A DNA stretch of 64,000 nt, taken from Saezia sanguinis. GTDB taxonomy: Bacteria; Pseudomonadota; Gammaproteobacteria; Burkholderiales; Burkholderiaceae_C. A program made the translations under genes and the position numbers. Under the pieces are notes generated by a model. The model was not told where the DNA came from. It ran no database searches and worked only from the letters and a program-made list of their open reading frames with translations. Where the stretch lies: contig NZ_PQSP01000003.1 in NCBI RefSeq assembly GCF_003991585.1, positions 211,527 to 275,526 on the forward strand, written 5' to 3'. The number at the start of each line of letters is the position of its first letter. Positions within the stretch are counted from its first letter, which is position 1. Shown piece by piece: positions 38,034 to 46,638 of the stretch.

Positions 38034-39071
38034 TCATATCTCATTTTTAATAACCAGGAATGCCCAGCCACCAAACAAAACTCCTGCAAAAGCAAAGTTA
38101 AGCACTCCTAGCCTCCCCTGCTCTATTAAAGCCTGACGCTGATCGGCTGTTATTCGAACCACATCACCCAGCTTCACCAATGCAATCATCCCGCCACAAA
38201 TTGCTGCAATACATGCCAACATGACATAATATTTTTCGAGTCCGAAATAAAACAATGAGCAGTAGACATACTGGATAACACCACCTGACAGTGCAGTACA
38301 GACCTCCACACTCCAGCAGTTCTCAAACCAGTCGACATACCGATAAAAAAGCCATGCGGTTAAAAGAGCAGGAACTCCAGCAAGGAGCCATGGTATAACC
38401 GCAAATGGCCCCATAAAAGAAATCATCTGTGCGAAGAAAAGACACCCAAAAATCACAAAATCTTTTGATCGCCTTTCATTCCACTTTTCTCGCTCAATTT
38501 CAAAATCCTCATTCTGTTCATCAATTGCGGCTGGACTGCTTTCTATCTGAGGCTCATCGTTTTCATCATAAATCTGCTCATCTGCATATACAGTCTTACC
38601 AGGCCATACCAAACGCACTAAAGACAGAATGGTGCAACTTACTGCTGCTATAGCGCTGGGCCACACGATAGCATTGGAAAGATAACGCCATTGAAACAAC
38701 GCAGACACATTCCCTATATAAAAAGCACCCAGCAAGCCCTTTGCATAAACAGTAATCATCAAATAAGCAGCTTCAATCCCCGCAGCGGCCACGGCTGTTA
38801 CAACAATAACCCGCCACCATACCATTGATGATTTCTCCAAATGGCTCAATAACATACCTGTAAGCAAGGCCGGTATACCGTACCTGGAGTATGTATCAAT
38901 CACGGGTATATGGAAAAATGGCAGCATCCAGGAAATATTGTCCCCCCGAATAAGCCATGTATCCAATATGGAAAGCAATAGCGCAACTATTGGCCCCCAA
39001 CCTACAAATAACCAGCAGGCATTTCGCTGCGCCCCAGAATTCTCTATTGGTTTATTTTGTATGTCAGCCAT
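38034..39071 (-). CDS. Array membrane protein, internally duplicated (type B double)
   Basis: 345 residues, about twice the unit. The N-terminal half has YGIPALLTGMLL, then W-V-V-TAVAAAG-EAAYL. The C-terminal half repeats this as AGVPALLTAWLFYRY, W-V-CTALSGG-QYVY, AAICGG and NFAFAGVLFGGWAFL. A charged cytoplasmic-looking linker (about 165-205, rich in Asp/Glu) joins them. The N-half is more diverged, so the C-half is the typical type B unit. The ATG at 39071 follows AAGGATAAGAG. It ends shortly after the FGGW block, without the long tail of copies 2 and 4. Confidence 0.75.
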   Translation of the reverse strand: MADIQNKPIENSGAQRNACWLFVGWGPIVALLLSILDTWLIRGDNISWMLPFFHIPVIDTYSRYGIPALLTGMLLSHLEKSSMVWWRVIVVTAVAAAGIEAAYLMITVYAKGLLGAFYIGNVSALFQWRYLSNAIVWPSAIAAVSCTILSLVRLVWPGKTVYADEQIYDENDEPQIESSPAAIDEQNEDFEIEREKWNERRSKDFVIFGCLFFAQMISFMGPFAVIPWLLAGVPALLTAWLFYRYVDWFENCWSVEVCTALSGGVIQYVYCSLFYFGLEKYYVMLACIAAICGGMIALVKLGDVVRITADQRQALIEQGRLGVLNFAFAGVLFGGWAFLVIKNEI

Positions 39072-39130
39072 CTCTTATCCTTGTCTATGCTTTATTTCAA
39101 ACACACAAATCAAATCTTTTTATATAACAG

Positions 39131-39167
39131 TTATTTCTGAAAATTAATAAATTCAAGGGTAAAAAAA
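39131..39167. repeat. Upstream element repeat, copy 1
   Basis: A 37-bp segment identical at 31 positions to 40659-40695. Both lie shortly upstream (60 bp and 24 bp) of a leading array gene. Both are AT-rich and carry TTATTTCTGAAA and GTAAAAAAA ends. This suggests a duplicated promoter or regulatory element. No other gene lies in the surrounding 39072-39312 gap. Confidence 0.55.
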
Positions 39168-39312
39168 TTAAAACTGGATGGAGAATTTGCTCATTTCAAA
39201 CTCACACCCTGTCGCGTCAAAATTATTTCCCCCTTACACAGCCGAACATGAACAGACTTGCAAACTTTTGTCTTCATCCCTTAAAGCCTGTTCAAAATGA
39301 TTTTCTCATCTG

Positions 39313-40044
39313 TTATTTCCCGATAAACGTAGACACCAAATTTATGGCTATCCATCCTCCTTTCACAAAGACTGCAAGCACAATGATTGCCACTATAAAC
39401 TTGATGCCAATCTTCCAAACAACAAATAAAACCCCTATCACAATGCCCATAAACATCGTTACTGCGGATATATATTGAACAAAATCAATACCCAGCAAAG
39501 CTACAAACATCCAGCCGCCAAACAGCATTCCGGCAAATGCAAAATTGACAATGTTCAACCACTTTTGCGCTTGTAATGCGTGGCGTCGTATCGGCGTTAT
39601 CCGTAAAACTCCCCTCAGCATTACCAATGCAAGCATCCCGCCACAAATTGTGGCAATAGTTGCCAATGCAATACGGTACTCTCCCACCTTTGATAGAAAA
39701 AACCCCGTGTATATATACTGAGTACTCCCGGCTGATAATGCCGTACATGCAACAACACTCCAGCAAAATCGAAGATGGTTCAGGTACCAATAAAAAAGCC
39801 AGGCCGTCAGGAAAGCAGGAACCCCGGCAAAAATCCAGGCTGGAATAATGAAAAATAACCCTCCTGAGCTTATCTGTGCCAAACAAAGACATCCAAAAAT
39901 TATTCCTCCCAGGTTTCTCTGTATTTGATCTTTAAGCTTTGGCTGCAATCCTGTGCCGGAATCATTGATTCGTTGCTTGTGCACAGTAACAGAAAACACA
40001 TTCGACCCAGCGCAACTGTTCTTACCTTTGCAACTGCTTTTCAT
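39313..40044 (-). CDS. Array membrane protein, type B (copy 4)
   Basis: 243 residues. A basic, cysteine-containing N-terminus of about 45 residues precedes six to seven membrane segments. The type B core is clear: FAGVPAFLTAWLFYWY, CTALSAG-QYIYTG, ATICGGMLALVMLRG and NFAFAGMLFGGWMFV, followed by a hydrophobic tail. The ATG at 40044 follows AAGGAAC. It begins 18 bp after the 40063 stop, so those two genes are likely cotranscribed. Confidence 0.75.
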   Translation of the reverse strand: MKSSCKGKNSCAGSNVFSVTVHKQRINDSGTGLQPKLKDQIQRNLGGIIFGCLCLAQISSGGLFFIIPAWIFAGVPAFLTAWLFYWYLNHLRFCWSVVACTALSAGSTQYIYTGFFLSKVGEYRIALATIATICGGMLALVMLRGVLRITPIRRHALQAQKWLNIVNFAFAGMLFGGWMFVALLGIDFVQYISAVTMFMGIVIGVLFVVWKIGIKFIVAIIVLAVFVKGGWIAINLVSTFIGK

Positions 40045-40062
40045 AGTGTTCCTTCCAGAAAC

Positions 40063-40635
40063 CTATAGAAAATGAAAACTCGCTAAAAATATCATAATGA
40101 CAACCCCCATCCATGGCCCTATGATGACAAAATAAATAACGTGGGCAGCACTTTGTCCCCATGATGACGAAAACGCTTTCACACCTGTCCAGACTGTTCC
40201 CCTGGTATTCCACCATGCAATAATTCCACCACACAGCGCGGCTAATAATATGAAAACATAATCCCGGCCTGTGCCCCTGATCAAAAAAAGATACACATAC
40301 TCCAGTGCGCCCGCAGATAAAGCAGTGCATGCCACAACACCGCCCCGTGACTTGAAGAGCGCCAGAAACCAGTTGAAAAACACCCCGGTCAGCAATGCGG
40401 GAAACCCGGCCACAAAATACACAAAGAAAGAAATTGGCCAGAGCATCCAGTTGAATAGACATGCCACGATCAGCATAAACACCAACACGGGGGTTGAATG
40501 AAAAAACCGGTCGGCTCCCTCATTCATCAAACCAGCTTCAACATCTGCATCATGCATCACCTGTTCTCCATTTTTCAAAATCAAATCATGTGTATTTGCT
40601 TTTACAGCCTGATCATTCTCTTTTACCTTCATCAT
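40063..40635 (-). CDS. Array membrane protein, type A (copy 5)
   Basis: 190 residues from the ATG at 40635 (the codon two positions before is TTG). The polar N-terminus is about 45 residues; four to five membrane segments follow. Features: VAGFPALLTGVFFNWF, ACTALSAG-EYVY, AALCGGIIAW, and a C-terminal IYFVIIGPWMG block that pairs with copy 1. First gene of the array, 123 bp downstream of the GbsR-type regulator. No clear ribosome site. Confidence 0.73.
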   Translation of the reverse strand: MMKVKENDQAVKANTHDLILKNGEQVMHDADVEAGLMNEGADRFFHSTPVLVFMLIVACLFNWMLWPISFFVYFVAGFPALLTGVFFNWFLALFKSRGGVVACTALSAGALEYVYLFLIRGTGRDYVFILLAALCGGIIAWWNTRGTVWTGVKAFSSSWGQSAAHVIYFVIIGPWMGVVIMIFLASFHFL

Positions 40636-40658
40636 CGCCAATTTTACTTATTTAACAT

Positions 40659-40695
40659 TTATTTCTGAAATTTAAGAAATGTAAAAGTAAAAAAA
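40659..40695. repeat. Upstream element repeat, copy 2
   Basis: Second copy of the 37-bp segment described at 39131-39167 (31 of 37 positions identical), just upstream of array copy 5. Likely a shared promoter or operator for the array. Confidence 0.55.
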
Positions 40696-40763
40696 GAGGC
40701 AAAACCAAACCCAATGCCTGACTGAACAGGCATCAGTGCAATACACACAAAACTTTCAGTTAC

Positions 40764-41312
40764 TTATGATTCTTTTTCTTTTGTTTTCCCGGAGCCACGA
40801 ACAAGCTTCTGAATCCCTGCCCCCATTTTCAACACCTTTTGCATGGTAGCAGGCGATAACCGCATCATTTCCTCTGCCCATGAACCCAGCGTTTCCATCA
40901 TCTCCAAGGTCTGTTTGACACGCTCCTGCGTATCTTTCCCTTCCTTGGCAAAAGCTTTATCCTGCGTGAGATCGCGCAGCATATGAATCGTTGGCGTAAA
41001 TTCACGCTTCATGCGCTCTTGCACAATGATGCGAAACAGCTCCCACACATCATGGCAGGATTCAAAATAATCGCGCCGGTCTCCCAGCGTATGGGTAATA
41101 CGGACCAGGCCCCAGTTCTGCAACTCCTTCAAGCAGGTGCTGACATTAGAGCGGGCTGTTCCCAGCGTTTCGCAAATCTCCTCAGCATGCAAAGCTTTGC
41201 CATGATAAAACAGCAATGCATGAATTTGGGCCATGGAGCGGTTCACACCCCAGGCTGATCCCATTTCGCCCCAATGGAGCACAAAGCGTTGAGCCGGTTC
41301 GGTTAGTTTCAT
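40764..41312 (-). CDS. GbsR/MarR-family transcriptional regulator
   Basis: 182 residues. A winged helix-turn-helix of the GbsR branch is visible at about 20-90: MGSAWGVNRSMAQIHALL, then EICETLGTARSNVSTCLKEL as recognition region, then the LGDRRDYFE wing. A helical C-terminal part probably dimerises; the tail is basic. It lies upstream of and on the same strand as the membrane-protein array. A palindromic site in front suggests autoregulation. Ligand unknown; GbsR proteins sense choline or other small molecules. Confidence 0.85.
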   Translation of the reverse strand: MKLTEPAQRFVLHWGEMGSAWGVNRSMAQIHALLFYHGKALHAEEICETLGTARSNVSTCLKELQNWGLVRITHTLGDRRDYFESCHDVWELFRIIVQERMKREFTPTIHMLRDLTQDKAFAKEGKDTQERVKQTLEMMETLGSWAEEMMRLSPATMQKVLKMGAGIQKLVRGSGKTKEKES

Positions 41313-41332
41313 GCTTTTAATTGTATTCTTAA

Positions 41333-41356
41333 ACAGAATTTTCTGTCAATACAGAA
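41333..41356. promoter_or_regulatory. Candidate operator of the GbsR-type regulator
   Basis: Three ACAGAA half-sites in alternating direction: ACAGAA (41333-41338), TTCTGT (41341-41346) and ACAGAA (41351-41356), with spacers of 2 and 4 bp. It lies 21 bp upstream of the regulator start. Confidence 0.5.
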
Positions 41357-41488
41357 ATACATTGACTGATTCCAGAGCATGCGTTCGCATATTCCCATGC
41401 ATTTTCCCCGTAAGCTTCACTTTGAGCCTGTTTCTATGGTCTAATGCAGAAGTCTCTGTATAACGGTGTTTCACTCAACCATTGACTT

Positions 41489-42127
41489 ATGCGCACTTTT
41501 CCATACTTTTTGACCTGGCCAATTCTCGCAGTATGTGTTGCTTTTCTGGCATTAACCAGCCTGCCAGGCTGTACATCAACCAATGAGCCACCTAGCTCCA
41601 ATGCCACAGCACGGCCTGAGCAATGGGCACGGCCCATAGATGCCTCCATGAACCTGTATCAGATTGATGAGCTGCTTTATCGCAGCCAGCAACCTACAGC
41701 AGAAAATCTGGCACAGATAAAAGCCCTGAATATTCAAACTGTCGTCAATTTCCGCCAGTACCATTCAGATAAGACATTGCTGTCAGGCACCCAGATCAAT
41801 GAACTGCGCATCCCCATGTACACGGCAAATATTGATGATGCAGAAGTCATTGCCGCCCTGAATGCCATGATGCAGGCCAGACAACAGGGGCCGGTTTTGA
41901 TCCATTGCCAGCATGGTGCAGACCGCACCGGCCTGATGAGCGCAATGTACCGTATCATTTATCAGGGCTGGAGCAAAGAGGCTGCCATTGAGGAATTGAC
42001 GCAGGGGGGCTACGGCTTCCACACGATGTGGACCAATATTCCCCAATATATTCAAAGTGCAGATATTGCCAAATTAGTTCAGCAGCTTCAATTCAAGCCT
42101 GAGCCCAATGTGGCACTGCAACCATAA
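41489..42127 (+). CDS. Lipoprotein protein-tyrosine/dual-specificity phosphatase
   Basis: 212 residues. An N-terminal hydrophobic segment ends in a lipobox (LPGC, Cys28). The core is a cysteine-dependent phosphatase of the DSP/PTEN-like type: the active-site loop HCQHGADRTG has the nucleophile Cys140 and Arg146. The LYRSQQPTAENL and VVNFRQY segments are typical of bacterial DSPs. Its position outside the cytoplasm suggests action on periplasmic or membrane phosphate esters (for example polyprenyl or inositol phosphates) rather than on cytosolic protein. It is monocistronic. Substrate unknown. Confidence 0.83.
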   Translation: MRTFPYFLTWPILAVCVAFLALTSLPGCTSTNEPPSSNATARPEQWARPIDASMNLYQIDELLYRSQQPTAENLAQIKALNIQTVVNFRQYHSDKTLLSGTQINELRIPMYTANIDDAEVIAALNAMMQARQQGPVLIHCQHGADRTGLMSAMYRIIYQGWSKEAAIEELTQGGYGFHTMWTNIPQYIQSADIAKLVQQLQFKPEPNVALQP

Positions 42128-42240
42128 CCGACCTGTTTGATACATGCACAGGCAAGCTGGCCGGAGTTCATGAACAGGCAGAGCTTAAGGTACGGTATGT
42201 GAATGGTCGGTAAAACTGGTTGTGAGGGAGATGGCGTTTT

Positions 42241-42915
42241 TTAATCTTCGTCCATGTGCCTGATAAAACGGACTTCCATCTCACCAATGGTGATGACATC
42301 GCCATCTTTCAGCAGCACCGGCTTGGAGGTGACAATGTCTCCATTCAGTAACGGGTTCATCCCGTCCACATGCGATAAAACCCAGCCCCGCTTCCCATAG
42401 GAAACTGAAGCAACCCCAACGCCCAGGCTGCCGATCGGGTTGACGGTTTTATCCAGCTCAACCTTGTCTTTTCCGGATTTAAGGCCTTTGGTAAATTCCA
42501 GATAGGCAGGAATGGATGTCATCGTATCCTGAAACCCTACTGTGGAAATCTGGGAGCCCGGCTGTGCCGCATAGTCCCCTGACGAGAATCTGGGTTTCTC
42601 TTTGACCGGCTTATCCATGCTATAAATCAGCCGGCATAACCCAACCATGATCTGCAGCCCGTCTTCGAGCTTGTAGGGCATATCAATCTTTTCGCCGTTG
42701 ATATACGTTCCATTGGTACTGCCCAGATCCTCAATTACCATCGTATCATCGGAAATGATAATGACGGCATGATGCCCGCTGACCGTTGGGTCTGAGATCA
42801 CGACCATGTTATCCGACCTGCGCCCAATGGTGGTACGCCCCTCCGTCAGATTAATACAGCGCTTTTCTCCAGCATGTATGATCGTCAACTGTGGATTGAT
42901 CACTTCTTTTGGCAT
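42241..42915 (-). CDS. FHA-domain protein, two FHA modules
   Basis: 224 residues. The first FHA domain (about 10-95) is complete with TIGRRSDN, VSGHHAVI and GSTNGTYING, the phosphothreonine-binding loops. The second (about 135-215) keeps the fold outline (INPIGSLG-VGVASVSY, NPLLNGDIV, GDVITIGEMEVRFI) but lacks the SxxH and NG loops in clear form, so it is degenerate. No kinase, phosphatase or secretion gene is adjacent apart from the lipoprotein phosphatase on the other strand. Probably a phospho-dependent scaffold; partner unknown. Confidence 0.85.
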   Translation of the reverse strand: MPKEVINPQLTIIHAGEKRCINLTEGRTTIGRRSDNMVVISDPTVSGHHAVIIISDDTMVIEDLGSTNGTYINGEKIDMPYKLEDGLQIMVGLCRLIYSMDKPVKEKPRFSSGDYAAQPGSQISTVGFQDTMTSIPAYLEFTKGLKSGKDKVELDKTVNPIGSLGVGVASVSYGKRGWVLSHVDGMNPLLNGDIVTSKPVLLKDGDVITIGEMEVRFIRHMDED

Positions 42916-43087
42916 ATACTTATTTAGGAAACATATTTCCGCTCAGACGTATTTATACTATAAAAAACCATCATTCGCAGTAGATGTCGCATCTCTTTGC
43001 TCAGCCAGACATCTTATTTTAAACAGCCCGCCCCTTGCCCGACAATATTATATCCAGCCTTATGGGCCGCCTTATTCATGTGTTCCT

Positions 43088-43834
43088 TTATTTTTTTTTG
43101 TTTTTAAGCATTTTATGAAGTATCCGGGCACATAATAACACACCAACAACACCGGCTACCCCGCCCATATAATGCAAAACAGCAACCGGCTCATATACCT
43201 GTGTCTGTTGCGAAACTTCCACCCATGCCGCAGGCCATACATGCTGGGCAATAAACTGGTCTGCCACAGCCATGGTGCCGGCAATCCATCCCAGCAGCAT
43301 ACCCCCCAGCGTAATGATCAGCGGGAACCGGTCCATCAGTTTCATCACAAACTGGCTCCCCCATACAATGATAGGTACACTGACCACCAGCCCGAATACC
43401 ACCAGCAGCATATGATGATCCTGGTGCGCACCCTGCGCTGCGCTGGCAATGGCAATTACATTGTCAACACTCATCACCAGATCAGCCACAATGATGGTTT
43501 TCACCGCTTTCCACAGCTTATCACTGGCCTGAATACCCTCATGATCATCCGGTGGCTCCGGCAACAACAGTTTAGCGCCAATCACCAGCAACAGCAATGC
43601 ACCCACTACTTTCAAGAAGGGTAAACGCAACAACTCCAGTGCAAAAAAAATCAGCACCACCCGCAAAACAATGGCGCCAGCCGTCCCCAGAACAACCCCT
43701 TTCAGCCGCTGTGCAGGTGCCAGCCTTCTACATGCCAGGGCAATCACCACGGCATTATCCCCCCCCAGGAGAATATCAATCATGATGATGGAGCCGACAG
43801 CAAACCAGAATTGAGCAGTAAAAAATTCAGCCAT
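43088..43834 (-). CDS. TerC-family integral membrane protein (YjbE-like)
   Basis: 248 residues with about seven membrane segments. The TerC-family acidic motifs are present: GGDNAVVIA near residue 24 and VDNVIAIA near 120. Members of this family act as manganese or other metal exporters. The C-terminus is basic (KMLKNKKK). No Mn riboswitch pattern was recognised upstream, though a TATAAT lies there on the minus strand. Confidence 0.88.
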   Translation of the reverse strand: MAEFFTAQFWFAVGSIIMIDILLGGDNAVVIALACRRLAPAQRLKGVVLGTAGAIVLRVVLIFFALELLRLPFLKVVGALLLLVIGAKLLLPEPPDDHEGIQASDKLWKAVKTIIVADLVMSVDNVIAIASAAQGAHQDHHMLLVVFGLVVSVPIIVWGSQFVMKLMDRFPLIITLGGMLLGWIAGTMAVADQFIAQHVWPAAWVEVSQQTQVYEPVAVLHYMGGVAGVVGVLLCARILHKMLKNKKK

Positions 43835-43972
43835 CCGTTGTTCTTTTTCCCTGTAAACAGCCGCACTGTTGAGCGGTTGGCATGCAAACCTCCCAAATCC
43901 GTCAACAAAGCATATCTTCGGCCATTATATGCAACCTGTATCCGGCGCTCTATAGTCACCGCCCCTGGTCAT

Positions 43973-44000
43973 AAAAAAGGGAGGCCGGTTATGGCCTCCC
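43973..44000 (-). terminator. Terminator of sucCD
   Basis: On the minus strand GGGAGGCC, loop ATAACC, GGCCTCCC, then TTTTTT. It lies about 50 bp after the sucD stop. Confidence 0.92.
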
Positions 44001-44048
44001 TCTAAAGTGAATACAATAGCGGCGCAAATCGCGGCTATTGCATGGTAT

Positions 44049-44945
44049 TTATCCGATCAGTTTTTTGATCAGAGCACCCATTTCAGACGGATTGCGTGTT
44101 ACTGTAAAGCCACACTCCTCCATAATCGCCAGTTTAGCGTCTGCTGTATCAGCGCCACCGGAAATCAAAGCACCGGCATGGCCCATGCGTTTTCCGGGAG
44201 GTGCGGTCACACCAGCGATAAAGCCAACAATCGGTTTTTTCATGTTGTCTTTGCACCAGCGTGCGGCATCAGCCTCATCAGAACCACCAATTTCACCAAT
44301 CATGATCACTGCATCGGTATCCGGATCGTCATTGAATGCCTGCATCACATCAATGTGCTTGAGCCCGTTGATCGGGTCACCACCGATCCCCACAGCGCTC
44401 GATTGCCCCAGACCCAGTTCGGTCAGTTGTGCAACAGCCTCATAAGTCAGCGTACCGGAGCGGCTCACCACACCAATACGGCCTTTTTTATGAATGTGCG
44501 CCGGCATGATACCAATCTTGATTTCTTCCGGTGTAATGATACCCGGGCAGTTCGGGCCCAACAGCAATGTCTTTTTGCCGCCAGCGGCTTCCTTGGCCTT
44601 CATCTTGTTGCGCACCACCAGCATATCCTTGATCGGAATGCCTTCTGTGATACAGATCACCATATCCAGGTCAGCCTCTACAGCTTCCCAGATTGCTGCT
44701 GCGGCACCAACCGGAGGTACATAAATCACAGAAACAGTGGCACCGGTTTCTTTGGCAGCTTCTTTGACCGTGGCGTAAATCGGCACGTCAAAAATCTTCT
44801 CACCGGCTTTTTTAGGGTTCACCCCGGCAACAAAACAGTTTTTGCCATTGGCATATTCAATACATTTTTCAGTATGGAACTGCCCCGTTTTCCCAGTGAT
44901 CCCCTGGGTAATAACCTTGGTATTTTTGTTAACGTAGATAGACAT
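44049..44945 (-). CDS. sucD: Succinate--CoA ligase, alpha subunit
   Basis: CoA-binding and phosphohistidine subunit of succinyl-CoA synthetase in the TCA cycle. The N-terminal CoA domain has QGITGKTGQFHT; the phosphohistidine is His256 in GKRMGHAGAL. The GPNCPGIITP and SRSGTLTYE motifs are intact. 298 residues. It starts 11 bp after sucC. Confidence 0.97.
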   Translation of the reverse strand: MSIYVNKNTKVITQGITGKTGQFHTEKCIEYANGKNCFVAGVNPKKAGEKIFDVPIYATVKEAAKETGATVSVIYVPPVGAAAAIWEAVEADLDMVICITEGIPIKDMLVVRNKMKAKEAAGGKKTLLLGPNCPGIITPEEIKIGIMPAHIHKKGRIGVVSRSGTLTYEAVAQLTELGLGQSSAVGIGGDPINGLKHIDVMQAFNDDPDTDAVIMIGEIGGSDEADAARWCKDNMKKPIVGFIAGVTAPPGKRMGHAGALISGGADTADAKLAIMEECGFTVTRNPSEMGALIKKLIG

Positions 44946-44956
44946 GTCCGTATTCC

Positions 44957-46117
44957 TTACTTAACGGCTGCAACCACTTTTTTGGCTGCGTCGGCCATGG
45001 TATCAGCACTGATAATGGGCAGACCTGAATCAGCCAGAATTTTCTTACCCTGGTCTTCATTGGTCCCTTTCATGCGCACCACCAGAGGTACTTTCAGGTT
45101 CACTGCCTTACAAGCAGCAACCACACCAGTAGCAATGATGTCGCAGCGCATGATGCCACCGAAGATGTTGACCAAAATCGCCTTGACTTTGGGATTGCGC
45201 AGCATGATTTCAAACGCTGCGGTCACTTTTTCTTCGGTCGCGCCACCACCCACGTCCAGGAAGTTGGCAGGTGTGCCGCCAAACAGCTTGATGGTATCCA
45301 TCGTCGCCATGGCTAGACCTGCACCATTAACCAGACAGCCAATGTCACCATCCAGGCTGATATATGACAAATCGTATTTAGAAGCTTCCAGCTCAGCCGG
45401 GTCTTCTTCGTCCAGGTCACGCAAAGCCACAATCTCAGGATGGCGGAACAGTGCATTGCTGTCAAAGTTGAACTTGGCATCCAGCGCTTTGATATTGCCA
45501 TCGCCTTCCAGAATCAGCGGATTGATTTCCACCAGGGAAGCATCGGTATCCATGTACACTTTGTACAGTTTTTTGAATACGTCAACGGCCTTGTCCACTG
45601 AAGCGGCAGGAACGCCAATACCGGTAGCCAGTTGCTTGGCCTGATCATCAGTGATACCGGTCGAAGGATCGGCAAACACCTTGATGATTTTTTCCGGATT
45701 CGTCTTGGCAACTTCTTCAATTTCCATACCGCCTTCACTGGAAGCCATCATAGCCACCTTCTGGCTGGCACGGTCGGTCACCACCGAAACGTAATATTCT
45801 TTCTTGATGTCAGCGCCTTCTTCGATCAGCAGCCGACGTACTTTCTGGCCTTCCGGGCCGGTCTGGTGTGTCACCAGTTGCATGCCCAGGATTTCACCTG
45901 CCAGTTTTTTAACTTCGTCAAGGGAGCGTGCCAGCTTGACACCGCCGCCCTTACCACGTCCGCCCGCGTGAATCTGTGCTTTGACAACCCAAATGCTGCC
46001 GCCTAATTTCTGCGCAGCTTCTACAGCTTCCTGTACGGTAAACGCAGGATAGCCGCGTGGTACCGGTACTCCAAACTGGCGCAGAATTTCCTTGCCTTGG
46101 TACTCATGAATTTTCAT
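44957..46117 (-). CDS. sucC: Succinate--CoA ligase, beta subunit
   Basis: ATP-grasp nucleotide-binding subunit, partner of SucD. The ATG at 46117 gives 386 residues starting [16 protein letters not shown], the standard N-terminus; longer frames to 46204 are not credible. Motifs: [16 protein letters not shown] and the glycine loop [14 protein letters not shown] serves as the ribosome site. First gene of the sucCD operon. Confidence 0.97.
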   Translation of the reverse strand: MKIHEYQGKEILRQFGVPVPRGYPAFTVQEAVEAAQKLGGSIWVVKAQIHAGGRGKGGGVKLARSLDEVKKLAGEILGMQLVTHQTGPEGQKVRRLLIEEGADIKKEYYVSVVTDRASQKVAMMASSEGGMEIEEVAKTNPEKIIKVFADPSTGITDDQAKQLATGIGVPAASVDKAVDVFKKLYKVYMDTDASLVEINPLILEGDGNIKALDAKFNFDSNALFRHPEIVALRDLDEEDPAELEASKYDLSYISLDGDIGCLVNGAGLAMATMDTIKLFGGTPANFLDVGGGATEEKVTAAFEIMLRNPKVKAILVNIFGGIMRCDIIATGVVAACKAVNLKVPLVVRMKGTNEDQGKKILADSGLPIISADTMADAAKKVVAAVK

Positions 46118-46638
46118 GGAATTGCTCTCTGAATGAGTCTGAGTGAAAACAAACCGGTTCCCCAACGCCATTTCCGCGCTGACAAACCCCGCTATGCATA
46201 GCATGATGCTTCTGATACTTTAACAGCGCTGCGCCAAGGGCATGCCCCCACATCAAAATGACCATGACAAACCCGTACTTAATAAATGGCTATCACACCT
46301 GTTTTACCAAGCCGCGAAGGCCCCGCGCATAGACAACTGCTCACAAAAAAGAATCCCGGCGCTCGTTGACAGTCAAAATGCAGGCCAGCCTGTCATATCG
46401 GACAAAAAAAGCAATATGCTGATATATCAACAAGATACACCAGCGGCTCCGCTTGATTTACCGCATGGCCAACCTGCACCCTTGCATTTTCAAACACCAG
46501 AAAACCCTTGTGGTATTCAAAAAAATCATATATACCCCGCTACTTTAGCACGCCTGCCGGGGCTGCATTTCATCTTGATCAATAAAACCGTTTATCATTA
46601 GCTATCTTTTTTCATCAATCGGCAAGATTGATTCTGTT
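46118..46638. other. Divergent intergenic region between sucC and the MarC-family gene
   Basis: About 520 bp. It holds a 12-bp perfect palindrome GCTATGCATAGC (46191-46202), near a possible weak minus-strand promoter, and an inverted repeat ATCAATC / GATTGAT (46614-46632) just before the downstream start. An open frame at 46242-46601 lacks a ribosome site and family-like sequence; I do not consider it a gene. Confidence 0.5.

Noticed and set aside
43835..43972. yybP-ykoY manganese riboswitch upstream of the TerC-family gene
   Set aside because: TerC genes often carry it, but the conserved GGGGAGUA and the closing motif are not found here.
44007..45644. Long open frame on the plus strand (545 codons) opposite sucCD
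   Set aside because: It is the antisense of two certain genes with strong codon bias; the translation is low-complexity and has no domain or ribosome site.
46242..46601. 119-codon open frame between sucC and the MarC-family gene
   Set aside because: No ribosome site, odd composition (Pro/Gln/His-rich) and no family-like motif.
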